A stretch of DNA of 64,000 nucleotides from assembly GCA_963785425.1 (NCBI GenBank), contig CAWAVG010000001.1, positions 1 to 64,000 of the forward strand. Direction: 5' to 3'. Below are positions 8,932-19,000 of this stretch, one piece after another. Position numbers and translations under genes: made by a program. The notes below the pieces were generated by a model. That model had not been told where the DNA came from. It saw only the letters and a list, made by a program, of their open reading frames with translations, and did not search any database. Position 1 is the stretch's first letter. Each line of letters starts with the position of its first letter. This DNA is from RYN-133 sp963785425. GTDB taxonomy: Bacteria; Actinomycetota; Actinomycetes; Mycobacteriales; Jatrophihabitantaceae.

Positions 8932-9693
8932 ATGGCGAAATCATCGGCTGCCGGAAAGCCCGCAAAGCTGACCCGCGCAGAGAAAAAAGAGATGAGGATC
9001 GCCAAGAAGAGCAAGCGCCGCGACACCTGGCGCAGCATGGGCCAGGCCTTCACGCTGACCCGCAAGCAGGACCCGAAATTCCTGCCGTACACGATCCTCT
9101 TCAGCGTCCTGGCCGCCGCTGCCGTGTACCTGCTGGCGCTGTGGCTGACCGGTTCGCTCTATCTCGGCATCCCCTTCGCGGTATTCGCCCTGCTCATCGT
9201 GGCGATGCTGGTGTTCAGTCGCCGCGCCCAGACGGCGATGTTCTCGCAGGCCGAAGGCCAGCCCGGCGCTGCCGGGTGGCTGCTGCAGCAGCAGCTCAAG
9301 GGCGACTGGCGGGTCACTGCCGGCGTGGCGGGAACCGCATCGCTGGACGCGGTGCACCGGCTGATCGGACGTCCCGGGATCGTGCTTGTCGGTGAAGGTG
9401 CGCCGCACCGCGTCCGCGGCCTCATCGCGCAGGAGAAGAAGAAGATCTCGCGCATCGCCGGCGACACCCCGATCTACGACATCACGGTCGGTACCGGGGA
9501 GGGCGACATCCGCCTGAGCAAGCTCAACCGCCACCTGCTCAAGCTGCCGTCCAACCTGTCCAAGGGCGAGGTGAGCGCGCTCGAGCGGCGTCTCGCGGCG
9601 CTCGGCGGCGCGCGCACGCCGCTGCCCAAGGGACCGATGCCGCAGGGGGCCAAGATGCGCAACGTCCAACGCACGGTGCGTCGCCGGTCCTGA
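8932..9693 (+). CDS. DUF4191 membrane protein
   Basis: A 253-residue protein of the actinobacterial DUF4191 family, usually found between lipA and glnA. It has a lysine-rich cytoplasmic N-terminus (about 1-45), two transmembrane helices (about 50-100) and a soluble C-terminal domain rich in basic residues. The molecular function is unknown. The ATG follows a TATCCT box by seven bases. The stop and the RDD start share one base (TGATG), so the two are translationally coupled. Confidence 0.85.
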   Translation: MAKSSAAGKPAKLTRAEKKEMRIAKKSKRRDTWRSMGQAFTLTRKQDPKFLPYTILFSVLAAAAVYLLALWLTGSLYLGIPFAVFALLIVAMLVFSRRAQTAMFSQAEGQPGAAGWLLQQQLKGDWRVTAGVAGTASLDAVHRLIGRPGIVLVGEGAPHRVRGLIAQEKKKISRIAGDTPIYDITVGTGEGDIRLSKLNRHLLKLPSNLSKGEVSALERRLAALGGARTPLPKGPMPQGAKMRNVQRTVRRRS

Positions 9694-10130
9694 TGACCAA
9701 CCAGACCCAGTCCTACCGCGGGCAGCGCCTCGGCCTGCCTGAGTCGGGACGGGCGTCGCTCGCGCCGCTGGGCGCGCGCGTCGGGGCGTGGCTGGTCGAC
9801 TCCGTGGCGTCAGTGCTGGTCGGCGCGCTGTTCGTCGAGGTCGTGCACCACGGCCATCACCGCAGCTTCGACCAGCGGCTTCCCGGGTACTGGAGCCTCG
9901 TCCCGTTCGCGCTCGACTACGTGCTGGGAATCCTGTTCGCGGGGCGCACGCTGGGCATGTACCTGTTCCGGCTGCGGATCATCCGTGTCGACCACGATGA
10001 GGCGGTCAATCCGTGGCGGGCCGTGCTGCGCACCCTGTTACTCATGCTGCTCGTACCCGCCGTCGTCTTCGATCGGGACGGGCGGGGTCTGCACGACCGC
10101 TACACCGATACCGCCGTGGTGCGCGGATGA
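9693..10130 (+). CDS. RDD family membrane protein
   Basis: A 145-residue integral membrane protein with three or more hydrophobic helices and the RDD-family features: an early arginine (GARVGAWLVDS), then the LGMYLFRLRIIR segment, and a C-terminal GLHDRYTDTAVV motif. Family members are associated with transport or envelope function but have no firm biochemical role. It is coupled to the upstream DUF4191 gene and precedes glnA by about 90 bases, in the conserved actinobacterial order. Confidence 0.85.
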   Translation: MTNQTQSYRGQRLGLPESGRASLAPLGARVGAWLVDSVASVLVGALFVEVVHHGHHRSFDQRLPGYWSLVPFALDYVLGILFAGRTLGMYLFRLRIIRVDHDEAVNPWRAVLRTLLLMLLVPAVVFDRDGRGLHDRYTDTAVVRG

Positions 10131-10160
10131 GACGAGTTCGCGGCTCGCAAGTCGGTATCT

Positions 10161-10176
10161 GCAACATCGCCGAAAC
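10161..10176 (+). promoter_or_regulatory. Candidate GlnR box upstream of glnA
   Basis: GCAAC, six bases, GAAAC. This fits one a/b half-site pair of the actinobacterial GlnR consensus (gTnAC-n6-GaAAC). It lies 46 bases before the glnA start. A second a/b pair is not evident. Confidence 0.4.
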
Positions 10177-10222
10177 ACGACCACGACAGGATCCGTGGTA
10201 GTCAACCCCAGACGGAGGATCG

Positions 10223-11647
10223 ATGTTCAGTAGTGCCGACGAGGTCAAGAAGTTCGTCGAGAAGGAGGGGGTCGAGTTCGTCGACGTCCGCTTCACCGAC
10301 CTGCCCGGTCAGCAGCAGCACTTCAACGTGCCTGCTGCCACGCTGCCCGACGACTTCTTCACCGAGGGCGTCATGTTCGACGGGTCGTCGATCCGCGGCT
10401 TCGCCGCGATCCACAAGTCGGACATGAAGCTCATCCCCGACCCGTCCACCGCCTACGTCGACCCGTTCCGGGCGGCGAAGACGCTGAACCTCGCGTTCTC
10501 GATCGTCGAGCCGCGCACGGGCGAGCCGTACGACCGCGACCCGCGTCAGGTGGCGGCGAAGGCGGAGGCGTGGTTGAGGACGACCGGCATCGCCGACACC
10601 GTCTACTTCGGGCCCGAGGCCGAGTTCTACGTCTTCGACGACGTGCGCTTCCAGACGTCGCAGAACGAGGGGTACTACCACATCGACTCGATCGAGGGCG
10701 CCTGGAACACGGGCCGCGTCGAGGAAGGTGGCAACCGCGGCTACAAGACGCGCTACAAGGGCGGCTACTTCCCCGTCCCGCCGGTCGACCACTACGCCGA
10801 CCTGCGCGACCAGATGACCAGTGCGCTGATCGCCGCCGGAATCCAGGTCGAGCGTGCGCACCACGAGGTGGGCACCGCCGGCCAGGCCGAGATCAACTAC
10901 AAGTTCAACTCGTTGACGGCCGCAGCGGACGAGGTACTGAAGTTCAAATACATCATCAAGAACGTCGCGTGGGCCAACGGCAAGACGGCCACCTTCATGC
11001 CGAAGCCGCTCTTCGGTGACAACGGCTCGGGCATGCACTCGCACCAGTCGCTGTGGAAGGACGGCGCGCCGCTGTTCTACGACGAGCTCGGTTACGCGGG
11101 CCTGTCCGACACCGCGCGGTACTACATCGGCGGCCTGCTGCACCACGCGCCGGCGCTGCTGGCGTTCACGAACCCGACGGTGAACTCCTACCACCGCCTG
11201 GTGCCGGGCTTCGAGGCTCCGGTCAACCTCGTGTACAGCTCGGGCAACCGCTCGGCGTGCGTACGCGTCCCGATCACCGGATCGAACCCGAAGGCCAAGC
11301 GCATCGAGTTCCGCATCCCCGATCCGTCCTGCAACCCCTACCTCGCGTTCGCCGCGATGTTGATGGCCGGGGTCGACGGCATCCGGAACAAGATCGAGCC
11401 GCCGGCGCCGGTGGACAAGGACCTCTACGAGCTGCCGCCGGACGAGGCCGCCTCGATCGCGCAGGTGCCCGGCTCGCTCAACGCGGTGCTCGACGCGCTC
11501 GAGCTCGACCACGAGTTCCTCACCGAGGGCGGCGTGTTCACCGACGACCTCATCGAGACGTGGATCGCGTACAAGCGCACCAACGAGATCGACCCGATCC
11601 GGCTCCGTCCGCACCCGCACGAGTTCGAGCTCTACTACGACGTCTAG
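10223..11647 (+). CDS. glnA: Type I glutamine synthetase GlnA
   Basis: Makes glutamine from glutamate, ammonia and ATP; the main ammonium-assimilating enzyme. The 474-residue protein has the standard GSI-beta length and motifs: the DGSSIRGF segment near residue 55, the ATP-site KPLFGDNGSGMHSHQSLW region, and the NRSACVRVPI loop. Tyr402 in DLYELPP is the expected adenylylation site, which fits the presence of glnE in this window. GGAGG lies four bases before the ATG. A candidate GlnR half-site lies upstream and a strong terminator downstream, so it appears to be a single-gene unit. Confidence 0.97.
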   Translation: MFSSADEVKKFVEKEGVEFVDVRFTDLPGQQQHFNVPAATLPDDFFTEGVMFDGSSIRGFAAIHKSDMKLIPDPSTAYVDPFRAAKTLNLAFSIVEPRTGEPYDRDPRQVAAKAEAWLRTTGIADTVYFGPEAEFYVFDDVRFQTSQNEGYYHIDSIEGAWNTGRVEEGGNRGYKTRYKGGYFPVPPVDHYADLRDQMTSALIAAGIQVERAHHEVGTAGQAEINYKFNSLTAAADEVLKFKYIIKNVAWANGKTATFMPKPLFGDNGSGMHSHQSLWKDGAPLFYDELGYAGLSDTARYYIGGLLHHAPALLAFTNPTVNSYHRLVPGFEAPVNLVYSSGNRSACVRVPITGSNPKAKRIEFRIPDPSCNPYLAFAAMLMAGVDGIRNKIEPPAPVDKDLYELPPDEAASIAQVPGSLNAVLDALELDHEFLTEGGVFTDDLIETWIAYKRTNEIDPIRLRPHPHEFELYYDV

Positions 11648-11699
11648 GAGCGAGCTGAGCCGAGCTTGCTCGAGCTCCCGAGCGACGACGACGCGAAAC

Positions 11700-11735
11700 G
11701 AGTGGAGGCCCCGGGTTCCGGGGCCTCCACTCTTT
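11700..11735 (+). terminator. Intrinsic terminator of glnA
   Basis: A perfect 15-base stem: GAGTGGAGGCCCCGG (11700-11714), loop GTT, CCGGGGCCTCCACTC (11718-11732), followed by TTT. It lies 52 bases after the glnA stop. Confidence 0.88.
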
Positions 11736-12004
11736 AAGCGCTGGGTCGCCCGCTGACCAGGTCTGCCCTCGTCCTGCCCGCTGGGTGGCCGGCGAACCGT
11801 TCCGGCGCAGCGAGCATGAAGTCGTTCAAAGCTGGTCGTCAAGTCATGAAATCGGTCGAAATTCCGCCGGATTCATGACGCGATCAAGCGCCGCGAGGCG
11901 TCCATTCCGTGCCGTGCCTCCGGTCGTCCCGCCTGCGCCGAAACCCGGCACCGACTCGCGACGAAGGAAGGGCTATTGAGTCCTAGGTCCTGAGGGGGAG
12001 CGAC
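11736..12004. other. Non-coding gap between glnA terminator and DUF4331 unit
   Basis: About 270 bases with no supportable gene. It is somewhat less GC-rich around 11815-11880. GAGGGGGAG just before 12005 is the ribosome-binding site of the next gene. I see no clear promoter boxes. Confidence 0.5.
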
Positions 12005-12268
12005 ATGGAGAACTCGACACGTAGAGGATTTCTGGCGACGTCCGCAGTCGGTGCGGTCGGAGTCGGGATCGCGGCGGTCGCGCCGGGCGCGCAAGCCGCA
12101 AGCACGCAGCATCAGGCGGCGCCGACAGTTCCGGCTACCGCGGCCGGAGCGCTGGTCGCTCACGTCGCCGACGTGCACGGCGACACGGTGACGGTGATGG
12201 TCGGCGAGCGCGAAGTCGTCGTCAAAGACCGCGAGCTGGTTGCCCGGCTCGCCCGAGCAGCGTTCTGA
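12005..12268 (+). CDS. Small Tat-signal secreted protein
   Basis: An 87-residue protein with a twin-arginine signal (STRRGFLATSA) and a hydrophobic stretch ending AQAAS, so it is probably exported folded. The mature part is about 55 residues with a short beta-rich segment (HVADVHGDTVTVMVGEREVVV). I do not recognise a domain. It is preceded by GAGGGGGAG and lies 15 bases before the DUF4331 gene. The three genes 12005-14019 look like one operon, so a role alongside the DUF4331 protein is likely but unknown. Confidence 0.75.
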   Translation: MENSTRRGFLATSAVGAVGVGIAAVAPGAQAASTQHQAAPTVPATAAGALVAHVADVHGDTVTVMVGEREVVVKDRELVARLARAAF

Positions 12269-12283
12269 GGGGGGAACACAGCC

Positions 12284-13663
12284 ATGTCTTCACATCGCGA
12301 AGCACCGGAGATCTCGAAGGATCCCGTCGCCGACAACACCGACGTCTATGCGTTCGTCAGCCGTGACGAGCCGGACAAGGTGACGATCCTCGCCAACTTC
12401 ATCCCGTTCCAGAACCCGCAGGGCGGTCCGAACTTCTACGAGTTCGGTGACGACGTCACCTACGCGATCCACATCAGCAACCGTGGCCGCGCGCAGGGCG
12501 ACATCACCTACCGGTTCCACTTCCACACCGAGGTGCGGAACAGCGAGACGTTCCTCTACAACACCGGGCCCATTCAGAAGATCAGCGACACGACCTGGAA
12601 CCGGCCGCAGTTCTACCGCGTCACGCGCACCGAGGGCGACGGCAAACCGACCGTGCTCGCCAAGGGCCTGCGCGTCCCGCCGGTCAATGTCGGCCCGCGC
12701 AGCACGCCGAACTACGAACACTTCACCAGCCAGGCCGTGCACGACATCGGCCACGGCCGGAAGGTCTTCGCAGGCCAGCGCGCCGAGGGGTTCTACGTCG
12801 ACCTGGGCAGCATCTTCGACCTCGGCGTGCTGCGCCCGTTCGAGCACCTGCACCTGATCCCGTCCGCCGACGCAGTGGGGGTCAACGGCACCCAGGGGCT
12901 CAACGTCCACACCATCGCCCTGCAGGTGCCGAAGACCGATCTCACCGTCGGCAACCATGCGCCGTCCGATCCGATGGACGCGCGGTCGGTGATCGGTGTG
13001 TGGGCGACGACGTACCGGCAGAAGTCCAGCGTGTTCAACGCGAAGACCGCGACCTACGAAGGCACCGGTCCGTGGGTGCAGGTGTCGCGGTTGGGTAACC
13101 CGTTGTTCAACGAGGTCATCGTCCCGATGGCGCACAAGGACCGCTGGAACCATGCCCACCCGCACGGCGACCAGCAGTTCGCCAAGTACGTCGCCCATCC
13201 CGAACTCGCGACGTTGCTACCGGTGCTGTACCCGGGGGTGTTCCCGCACCTGGCGAACTACAAGAAGCCCCGGGTCGATCTCGAGGCAATCCTGCTCACC
13301 GGCATTCCCGCCGGCGTCGTGCCGGGGTTCCAGAACACGACCGGGCCGGTTCTCGCAGACATGCTGCGTCTCAACATGGCGATCCCTCCGTCGGACAAGC
13401 CCAGCAAGTTCGGTCTGTTGGGCGGGGACGCGTCCGGCTTCCCGAACGGCCGACGCGTGATGGACGACGTGGTCGCCATCGAGCTGCGTGCCATCGCGGG
13501 TGCGACGATCCCGCTCGTCGACAAGTCCTACCAAGCCGACGACGCCGCGGGCGTGCTCACCGACGGGACGAAGAACACGAACTCGTCCTACCTGAAGCAC
13601 TTCCCGTACCTCGGCACGCCGGCAGGCGGGTACCAGACGACGCCGGGAACACCGCACTCATGA
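12284..13663 (+). CDS. DUF4331 domain protein
   Basis: A 459-residue protein that starts MSSHREAPEISKDPVADNTDVYAFVS, the hallmark opening of DUF4331 proteins, and retains the family layout of beta-strand repeats. The function of the family is not established. This copy has no signal peptide, whereas the short protein just upstream has a Tat signal. It overlaps the next gene by four bases (ATGA). Confidence 0.88.
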   Translation: MSSHREAPEISKDPVADNTDVYAFVSRDEPDKVTILANFIPFQNPQGGPNFYEFGDDVTYAIHISNRGRAQGDITYRFHFHTEVRNSETFLYNTGPIQKISDTTWNRPQFYRVTRTEGDGKPTVLAKGLRVPPVNVGPRSTPNYEHFTSQAVHDIGHGRKVFAGQRAEGFYVDLGSIFDLGVLRPFEHLHLIPSADAVGVNGTQGLNVHTIALQVPKTDLTVGNHAPSDPMDARSVIGVWATTYRQKSSVFNAKTATYEGTGPWVQVSRLGNPLFNEVIVPMAHKDRWNHAHPHGDQQFAKYVAHPELATLLPVLYPGVFPHLANYKKPRVDLEAILLTGIPAGVVPGFQNTTGPVLADMLRLNMAIPPSDKPSKFGLLGGDASGFPNGRRVMDDVVAIELRAIAGATIPLVDKSYQADDAAGVLTDGTKNTNSSYLKHFPYLGTPAGGYQTTPGTPHS

Positions 13664-14019
13664 CCGGGCACACGCACGAGGCCCACACCCATGAGGACAA
13701 CAGTCATGCCGGCCAGGGTGCGGTGCTGCTCGACATCGGCGCCGACATCGGCGCGCTCGTGGTGACGATGCCGGCGCGGCTGGTCGGGCAGGAGGTCGAG
13801 GTCCGTCCGGACGACTACGACGGCGTCGCGCACCTGCCGCACGTCGCGGTGGTCAACCGGCCCCGCGACGGCCGGCGCGGGCCGCTGGTCGCATCGGCGG
13901 TGTTCGGCGAGCTCGAGACGGGCGACTACGAGCTGTACCTGCGCCCGCACGGGCCGGTGGAGCTCAGCGCGCATGTCGAGGGTGGCCAGGTTGCCTTCGC
14001 GAACTGGCCGGCGCGGTAG
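13660..14019 (+). CDS. Histidine-rich N-terminus, uncharacterised protein
   Basis: A 119-residue protein whose first 17 residues contain five histidines (MTGHTHEAHTHEDNSHA), a likely metal-binding segment. The rest is a compact, mostly beta-strand region (GALVVTMPARLVGQEVEV, GDYELYLRPHGPVEL) with no family I can name. It is translationally coupled to the DUF4331 gene, so the pair should be studied together. Confidence 0.75.
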   Translation: MTGHTHEAHTHEDNSHAGQGAVLLDIGADIGALVVTMPARLVGQEVEVRPDDYDGVAHLPHVAVVNRPRDGRRGPLVASAVFGELETGDYELYLRPHGPVELSAHVEGGQVAFANWPAR

Positions 14020-14047
14020 GAGTGCTGAACGCATGCCATCCTGAGGC

Positions 14048-15061
14048 ATGCCGAGCGACGAGCGGAAACTCCTGCTGGCCGCACCGGACAAGTTCCGAGG
14101 GTCGGCGACGGCACGCGAGGTCGCCGACGCCATGGCGGCGGGAGCCGCGGACGCGGGATGGCACTGTGAGATCGTGCCGATCTCCGACGGCGGCGAGGGT
14201 CTGCTCGAATGCTTCGGCGGGGCGAACCAACTCACGACTGTCACCGGCCCGCTCGGCGAACCGGTCGAAGCAGGCTGGCGCCTCGACGGCACGGGCGCCG
14301 TGGTCGAGATGGCCACGGCGTCCGGACTGATGCTCGTGAGCGGGCGTAACGATCCGCTCGCCGCCACCACCACGGGGACGGGTGAGCTGATCGCGGCCGC
14401 GCTCGACGCCGGCGCCCGCGACGTGCTCGTCGGCGTCGGCGGGTCGGCGACGACCGACGGCGGCCTGGGTGCGGTGGAACGACTTGCCGCACGCGCGCCG
14501 CTGGACTCGGTCGTCGTGGCGGCGGACGTGACGACCCGGTTCGTCGACGCCGCCGCGCTCTTCGCCCCGCAGAAGGGCGCGGACGCCGACACGGTCGAGA
14601 CGCTCACCGCGCGACTGCACGAGTTGGCGCGCCGCTACCGCGAGCAGTACGGCGTGGCTGTCGGCGACCTGCCCGGCTCGGGCGCGGCCGGCGGGCTCGC
14701 GGGCGGGCTGGCTGCGCTCGGTGCGCACATCCGGCCCGGCTTCGAGGTGATCGCCGAGCGCCTGCGGCTGGCCGACCGCATCGCCTCGGCCGACCTGGTT
14801 CTGACCGGTGAGGGGCGCCTCGACCGCACCAGCCTGGACGGCAAGGCACCGATCGGGGTGGTGCGCCTGTGCGCCGCGGCCGGGCGGCCGGTGGCCCTCA
14901 TCGTGGGCGACCTGGACGAGTCGGTGGAGCCGGGCGCCACGGTGGCCTCACTCACCGCCCGCGTGGGCCGGGACCGGGCCATGAGCGATCCGTTGCCCGA
15001 GATCCGGAGCGCCACGGCGGCCGTCCTCGCGGCGGCTCGGGGCGGAGCACGGACCGGCTGA
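14048..15061 (+). CDS. Glycerate 2-kinase
   Basis: A 337-residue glycerate kinase of the GarK/GlxK family, which phosphorylates D-glycerate using ATP. The sequence opens with the family pattern LLLAAPDKFRGSATAREVADAM, and further shows PISDGGEG, the glycine-rich GVGGSATTDGG and the C-terminal TGEGRLDRTSLDGKAP motif. The length fits. There is a weak CATCCT box five bases before the ATG, so it may be leaderless. No glyoxylate or photorespiration genes are adjacent, so the pathway source of glycerate is unclear. Confidence 0.9.
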   Translation: MPSDERKLLLAAPDKFRGSATAREVADAMAAGAADAGWHCEIVPISDGGEGLLECFGGANQLTTVTGPLGEPVEAGWRLDGTGAVVEMATASGLMLVSGRNDPLAATTTGTGELIAAALDAGARDVLVGVGGSATTDGGLGAVERLAARAPLDSVVVAADVTTRFVDAAALFAPQKGADADTVETLTARLHELARRYREQYGVAVGDLPGSGAAGGLAGGLAALGAHIRPGFEVIAERLRLADRIASADLVLTGEGRLDRTSLDGKAPIGVVRLCAAAGRPVALIVGDLDESVEPGATVASLTARVGRDRAMSDPLPEIRSATAAVLAAARGGARTG

Positions 15062-15120
15062 CCTGAGCCTGCGCCGTGCCGTATCTCAACTGTGTCGCAC
15101 GTGAGTGGAACAATGAACGA

Positions 15121-16008
15121 GTGGTGAGCCGGGTGGATCTGCGCTGCCCCGCCCCCGCCACGGGGCGGGCGCGGTTCTCGGGCGTGCTCCCGCGCCGGCT
15201 GCTCAGGTTCCGGCGCCCGATCTGGTGGCAGGAGATCGCGTTCCTCGCCATCGGCTACTGGCTCTACAGCATCGGCCGTAACGCCATCCCCCAGCAGGCC
15301 TCGATCGCGATCCGGCACGGCCTGTCGATCCAGCACCTGCAAGAGGTGTTCGGCATCAACTTCGAGCTGTCGGTGAACCAGTGGGTGGCCTCCCACGAGT
15401 GGTTGGCGCAGATCCTCGACTACTACTACGCGACGTTGCACTTCGTCGTGACGCTCGGCGTGCTCGTCTGGATGTTCGTGCAGCGCCCGCACATCTACCG
15501 CGGCGCACGCACGGTGCTGTTCACCCTCACCATCGTCGGCCTCGCCGGGTTCGCCCTGTACCCCGTCGCGCCACCCCGGCTGCTGCCCGGCTCCGACTAC
15601 ATCGACACAGTGATCAAGTTCCACACGTGGGGCTCGCTCGCCGATCCCGAGATCGCTGCGCACTCCAACCAGTACGCGGCGATGCCGAGCCTGCACACCG
15701 CCTGGGCGATGTGGGCGGGCATCTCGGTGTTCATGTGCGCGCGCCGGCGGTGGGTGCGGCTGCTCGGCGCGATCTATCCGTTCTTCACCGTGCTGGTGAT
15801 CATCGGCACCGCGAACCACTACGTCATCGACGCCGTGGGCGGCGCCGTGATCGTGGTCCTGGCGTTCGGCATCCAGGCGGTGCTGTCCGGCCACGGCGCG
15901 TACACCCCGCCGTGGGACGCTCCCGACTTCGGCCGTCCCGACCCGCCGCTGCCGAATCTGCGCCCGTCGCGGCTCGCGGCCAAGCGGCGTCAGTCCAGCC
16001 GCGCGTAG
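15121..16008 (+). CDS. PAP2 superfamily membrane phosphatase/transferase (AUR1-like)
   Basis: A membrane protein of about 295 residues with six hydrophobic helices and PAP2 catalytic motifs: PSLHTAWAMWAG (first histidine) and NHYVIDAVGG (second histidine and aspartate). The arrangement is that of the inositol-phosphoceramide-synthase-like branch, so it may transfer a head group or cleave a lipid phosphate at the membrane. I place the start at GTG 15121, six bases after AACAAT; GTG 15076 would add 15 residues. Its 3' end overlaps the convergent glnE by 19 bases. Confidence 0.8.
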   Translation: MVSRVDLRCPAPATGRARFSGVLPRRLLRFRRPIWWQEIAFLAIGYWLYSIGRNAIPQQASIAIRHGLSIQHLQEVFGINFELSVNQWVASHEWLAQILDYYYATLHFVVTLGVLVWMFVQRPHIYRGARTVLFTLTIVGLAGFALYPVAPPRLLPGSDYIDTVIKFHTWGSLADPEIAAHSNQYAAMPSLHTAWAMWAGISVFMCARRRWVRLLGAIYPFFTVLVIIGTANHYVIDAVGGAVIVVLAFGIQAVLSGHGAYTPPWDAPDFGRPDPPLPNLRPSRLAAKRRQSSRA

Positions 16009-19000
16009 AAGATCTCTTCGACGACCTTGCGTGCGCGGCGGGCTCCGCGGCGGTAGTCGTCGATGACCGACCCGGGGTCGAAGCCCGACGGATAGCCCAG
16101 CGCGCGGCCGACCGCCACCAGTGCCGTGCCGTGCGACGGGATCTGGTCCTCGGCCTTGTCGCGCACGAGCATGATCGCGTTCCGCATCCGAGTCGCCTGA
16201 CGCCACGCAGCCGCCAGCGCCTGGGCGTGGGTCTGGCTCACCAGGTCGTTGTCGAGCGCCACGCGTAATGCGTCCATCGTGCGAGTCGTGCGCAGCGCCT
16301 CGATCCGCCCGGCGTGCTGCAACTGCAGCAGCTGCACCGTCCACTCGACGTCGGCCAGCCCGCCGCGCCCGAGCTTGGTGTGGGTGGACGGGTCGGCGCC
16401 GCGGGGCAGGCGTTCGGTGTCGACGCGGGCCTTGAGCCTGCGGATCTCGAGCAGGTCGGACGAGGTGATTCCGCCGGCCGGGTAGCGCACCGGATCGACC
16501 ATGGCGAGAAATCGTCGCGCGAGGTCGGCGTCGCCGGCGCCGAAGGTCGCCCGCAGCAACGCCTGCGCCTCCCACGGAGCCGACCAGCGTTCGTAGTACT
16601 GGGCGTAGGAGGCCAGCGAGCGCACGAGCGGCCCGTTGCGTCCCTCCGGGCGCAGGTCGGCGTCGATGCCGAGCGGCGGGTCTGTCGACGACGGTGCCGA
16701 CAGCAATGCGCGCAGCTTGCCCGCAACGTCCTGCGCGATCTGCGCGCCGTCGCCGGCATCGTCGGTCGCCTCGAAGACGAACATCACGTCCGCGTCCGAG
16801 CCGTAGCCGACCTCGGAACCGCCGAGACGTCCCATGGCGATGATCGCGAACCGCAGCGGCAGTGTGTCGCGTCCACGCTCGGCGGCCACGGCGCCGAGCG
16901 CGATCCGCAACGAAGTTTCGAGCGTGGCCTGCGTCGTCGCGCTGATCGCTTCGCAGACGGCTTCGACCGGGACGAAGCCGAGCAGGTCGGCGAACGCGGT
17001 GCGCAGCAGCTCCGTGCGGCGCACCGCACGCACGGCAGCGACCGCCTCGACCGGGTCGTCGTGCCGGGCCGCCGTCTCACTCATCGTCGCAGCGATTTCG
17101 GCTGGTGGCCGCGGAGTCAGCTCGGCGTCAGCGGCGAGCATGCGCAGCGCCTCGGGCGCGCGGCCGAGCATGCGGGACACGTACTGGCTCGTCCCGAGCA
17201 GGTAGGCGAGCCGCGATGCGACCTGGCCCTCGTCACGCAGCAGACGCAGGTACCAAGGGGTCGCGCCGAGCGCGTCGGACACCCCCCGGTACGCGAGCAG
17301 ACCGCCATCCGGATCGGGGGCGTCGGCGAAGTCGGAGAGCAGTACCGGCAACAACGCTCGCTGCAGGGTGGCGCGCCGCGACAGCCCGGACGTGAGCGCG
17401 TCGAGATGTTGCAGTGCGCGGGTCGGATCGGCGAAGCCCAGCGCAGACAGCCGCCGGCCGGCTTCTTCGGGGGTCAACCGAAGGGCCGCCGACGGCACCT
17501 TGGCGACCGCCTCGAGCAACGGTCGGTAGAAGAGCTTCTCGTGCAACCGTCGCACCTCACGGACGTGCAGCGCCCACTCGGCCTTCCACACGGCGCGGGC
17601 GTCGCCGCGCTGGTCGGGCCGGAACCCCATCGCGAGCGCGAGCCACATCAGGTGTGCGGGATCGTCGGGGACGAGGTGGGTGCGGCGCAGCCGCCGCAGC
17701 TGCAGCCGGTGCTCGGTGGTGCGCAGGAAGGTGTACGCGTCCGCCAGGCTCACCGCGTCGTCGCGGCCCACGTAGCCGCCGTCGCGCAGTGCATCGAGCG
17801 CGGGCAACGTGCCGGCGATGTGGAGGGCGTCGTCGCCGCGGCCATGGACCAGTTGCAGCAACTGCACCGCGAACTCGACGTCGCGCAGCCCGCCCGGGCC
17901 GAGCTTGAGCTCGCGGTCGGCGACGGCCGGCGGGATGTGGGCGATCACCCGGCGGCGCATGGCCCGCACGTCGGCGACGAAGTCGGGACGCTCGGCCGCG
18001 GACCAGACGAATGGCCGGATCGCGGCCTCGTATTGCGCGCCCAGTTCGAGATCGCCGGCTACCGCGCGCGCCTTCAGCAGCGCCTGGAACTCCCACGTGC
18101 TCGCCCAGCGCCGGTAGTACGCCTCGTGGCTGGCCAGTGTGCGCACCAGCGGGCCGTCGTTGCCCTCGGGACGAAGCGCGGCGTCGACCTCCCATGCGAC
18201 CTCTCGGCACAGCCGCATGGTGTGCGCGGCCAGCGTGGTCGCGGTGGCCAGAGCGCGGTCGGAGTCGGCCCCGTCGCCGGGCTCGGCGACGAAGACGACG
18301 TCGACATCGGAGACGTAGTTGAGTTCGCGCCCGCCGGTCTTGCCCATCGCGATGACGGCGAGGCGACACTGCACGGCGTCGTCGGGAAGGGCGCCGGCGG
18401 CGACGGCGAGCGCTGCTTGCAGCGTGTAGCACGCGAGATCGGCCAGCACGCTGGTGACCGTGCGCAGGTCGAGCTCGCCCGACAGGTCACGCCCCGCGAT
18501 CGCGACCAGTTCGCGGCGGTAGGCGATCCGCAACGCCTGCATCGCGTCGGCGCCGCCCAGGCGTGCGCGCGTGCCGCCCGTCCCGTCGGTCGGAGTGCCG
18601 GCATCGGCATCGACCGCCTCGTGGAGTCGGCGCGACATGCCGGTGAAGTCGGCCGGCCCGACCAGCGCCCGCCACGCCTCGGGATGGGCGACGAGATGAT
18701 CGGCGAGCGCCGACGACGTGCCCAGCAGCGGGATCAGCCGGGCCCGGACGTCCGCGTCGGTGGCGAGCGCGGTGCGCACCTCGGCACCGGGCCTGGTGGC
18801 CGCGAGCTGCGCCAGCGCTTCGAGCGCGGCGTCCGGTGCCGCCGCACGTCCGATGGCGGCCACGACGGCGGCGGCGTCGTCGTCAACGGGCCCGTTCCGT
18901 GTGAGGTCCCACCACGACAGCGGCGGCGCGGCGAGCAGTTCGGCGGCGCGCTCGCCGTCGCCGAACGCGAGACGGGCCAGGCGCAGCGCGCTGCGCCGCA

